A stretch of 64,000 bases of DNA, from positions 11,211,319-11,275,318 of the forward strand of contig CM067531.1 in assembly GCA_034509925.1 (NCBI GenBank), in the 5' to 3' direction. Below the pieces are notes generated by a model. That model ran no database searches, was not told where the DNA came from, and was given only the letters and a program-made list of their open reading frames with translations. The translations under genes and the position numbers were made by a program. This DNA is from Hirudinaria manillensis. Taxonomy: Eukaryota > Annelida > Clitellata > Hirudinida > Hirudinidae. Position 1 is the first letter of the stretch. Every line of letters begins with the position of its first letter. This document shows, piece by piece, positions 62,753 through 64,000 of the stretch.

Positions 62753-64000
62753 TTGTGCGAAAAATCGACAAACGAATTCAGAATCTGCATTGAATTATCT
62801 TTCTAAAAAAATACGTTTCGACATTTCGCCATCGGTCAGAGTACCTCAAAATTAATTCTGAAAGCTCCCTAAAATTTGTTTACATTGCGAACCGAAGATA
62901 ACGAATGCGCTAAATTTAACAAATATTTCCAATTTTAACAAAAGATATATAGCAGAAATAGTTCATATCACTACAATATGACATAATTTGGTTAGAAAAA
63001 TTTTTTAAATTATCGTTAAGCATCTTTTGCTTGAGCAGCTGATGTCGTGCAAGTCACCAAAGTCACAAAATGAGGCAGCGCAATCAAATCCGACTTTGTG
63101 CGAAAAATTCATCAATACATTTTAAAAGAACGCAGAAAGACCTTTCAGAAAATATACGATACAATTATGTGCCATCGGTTTAAGACGCTCTATGACTTAT
63201 TATAAACGTTTCCCAGCAACCCACATGAGGTCATTCCATCGTTAGGCAAGCTGTCCTCTTCTCACTATGATTTGTGCCAAAATCTTTTTAGGCCATTCTT
63301 ATAGCACGTTAAAATATCTTCCAGAAAATGTAAAATACAATGCTGGCGCTCCGGTATAAGGCGCTCTATAACCTTATTATAAATGCACCATAAATTCTAG
63401 ATCTTTCTTTTCATCGTTTGGCGCTCTTCTCACTCGTCACACTGGTTTGTGCGAAAAATTGACTCTACTATTTCGATAGCATTTTCAAAGACCTTTCAAA
63501 AAATCTACAACACAACTATAGCGGACCGGTACAAGGCGCTCTACAATTTTTTTAAATATTGCTCCTTAACTGCTCACACCTTTTCTTTCCATCGTTTGAC
63601 GCGCTTTCCTCACGTCACTCTGATTTGTGCCAAAATTCTATTTACACATTTCAATAGCTACTTCAATGGGCTTTTAGAAAATCTACAAACAAGTAACAGC
63701 ACCCCTGTGTAACACTTTCTGTAACCTTATTATACGAGCCTCTCACATCTCTCTATCTTCGCTTTCAATCGTTCGTCGTGTTGTTCTCTCGCTACTCTGT
63801 TTTGTGCGAAAATTTGAGTCTAATATTTCAATAGAGCTTTCAAAGACCTTTCAGAAAATCTATAACACAACTCTAGCGGACCGGTACAATGCGCTCTATA
63901 ATCGTTTTAAAACTGTCTCCAGCTGCTCACATCTTCTTTTTTCATCGTTTGAAGCGCTTTCTTCATGGCGCTCTGATATGAGCCATATTTTGATTCCAAT
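62753..64000 (+). repeat. Diverged satellite, about 177-bp unit with alternating (dimeric) types
   Basis: Units start TTTGTGCGAAAAATT or TTTGTGCCAAAAT at about 62,753, 63,095, 63,269, 63,446, 63,624, 63,801 and 63,977. Spacings from the second on are 174, 177, 178, 177 and 176 bp. The GCGAAAAAT and GCCAAAAT types alternate, and units two apart share internal blocks (TTTCAAAGACCTTTC, AGCGGACCGGTACAA in the units at 63,446 and 63,801). The array continues past the window edge. Confidence 0.8.

Overview
This window is nuclear DNA from an invertebrate animal. It is AT-rich and full of short, phase-consistent GT-AG introns, and the genes are on both strands. They encode animal proteins: an Unc-4/UNCX homeobox, a plasma-membrane Ca2+ pump, RAD54, LIMP-2/SCARB2, SH3BP5, CIAO1, PRELI, a CEP192/SPD-2-like protein and a KY/hillarin-like protein. 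I cannot name the species or the phylum.

Layout, left to right. 0.5-5.0 kb (-): a short CEP192/SPD-2-like centrosome gene. 5.3-6.2 kb: a dead Merlin (ISXO2-like) DNA transposon. 6.9-10.1 kb (+): a clean 15-exon gene for a 526-residue protein I do not recognise. 10.1-11.5 kb: pogo-like transposon remnants. 11.7-14.1 kb (+): CIAO1, with an Ulp1-protease remnant in intron 1. 14.8-17.8 kb (+): SH3BP5-like Rab11 exchange factor. 18.8-19.2 kb (+): a possible small two-exon gene. 21.6-23.2 kb (-): UNCX, two exons, with large non-coding flanks. 24.8-26.6 kb (+): PRELI-family lipid-transfer protein. 27-29.9 kb: weak small membrane ORFs only. 29.9-35.8 kb (-): PMCA Ca2+ pump. 36.3-40.8 kb (-): RAD54L, with its 3' end about 480 bp from the PMCA start codon.

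41.33-52.16 kb is the main accessory region. I read it as one very large DNA transposon of about 10.8 kb. It has imperfect terminal inverted repeats, sub-terminal repeats on both sides (including a near-perfect 180-bp tandem array of about 9.6 copies), and one multi-exon gene on the minus strand. That gene joins a MULE-like DDE transposase region to an Ulp1/C48-type cysteine protease and a C-terminal PHD finger. Right of it are a CR1-like LINE tail, a KY/hillarin-like transglutaminase-fold gene (53.4-58.2 kb, -) whose C-terminus resembles the dynein stalk/microtubule-binding region, a Tc1-like remnant, a SCARB2/LIMP-2 gene (60.1-62.4 kb, -), and from about 62.75 kb a roughly 177-bp satellite with an alternating (dimeric) organisation that runs off the window.

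The host genes do not form a pathway; this is an ordinary animal gene neighbourhood. Links between parts come from mobile DNA: Ulp1-like and PHD-like pieces appear both in the large element and as remnants near CIAO1. All calls are by eye from the sequence; splice models were checked by reading-phase agreement, not by alignment.
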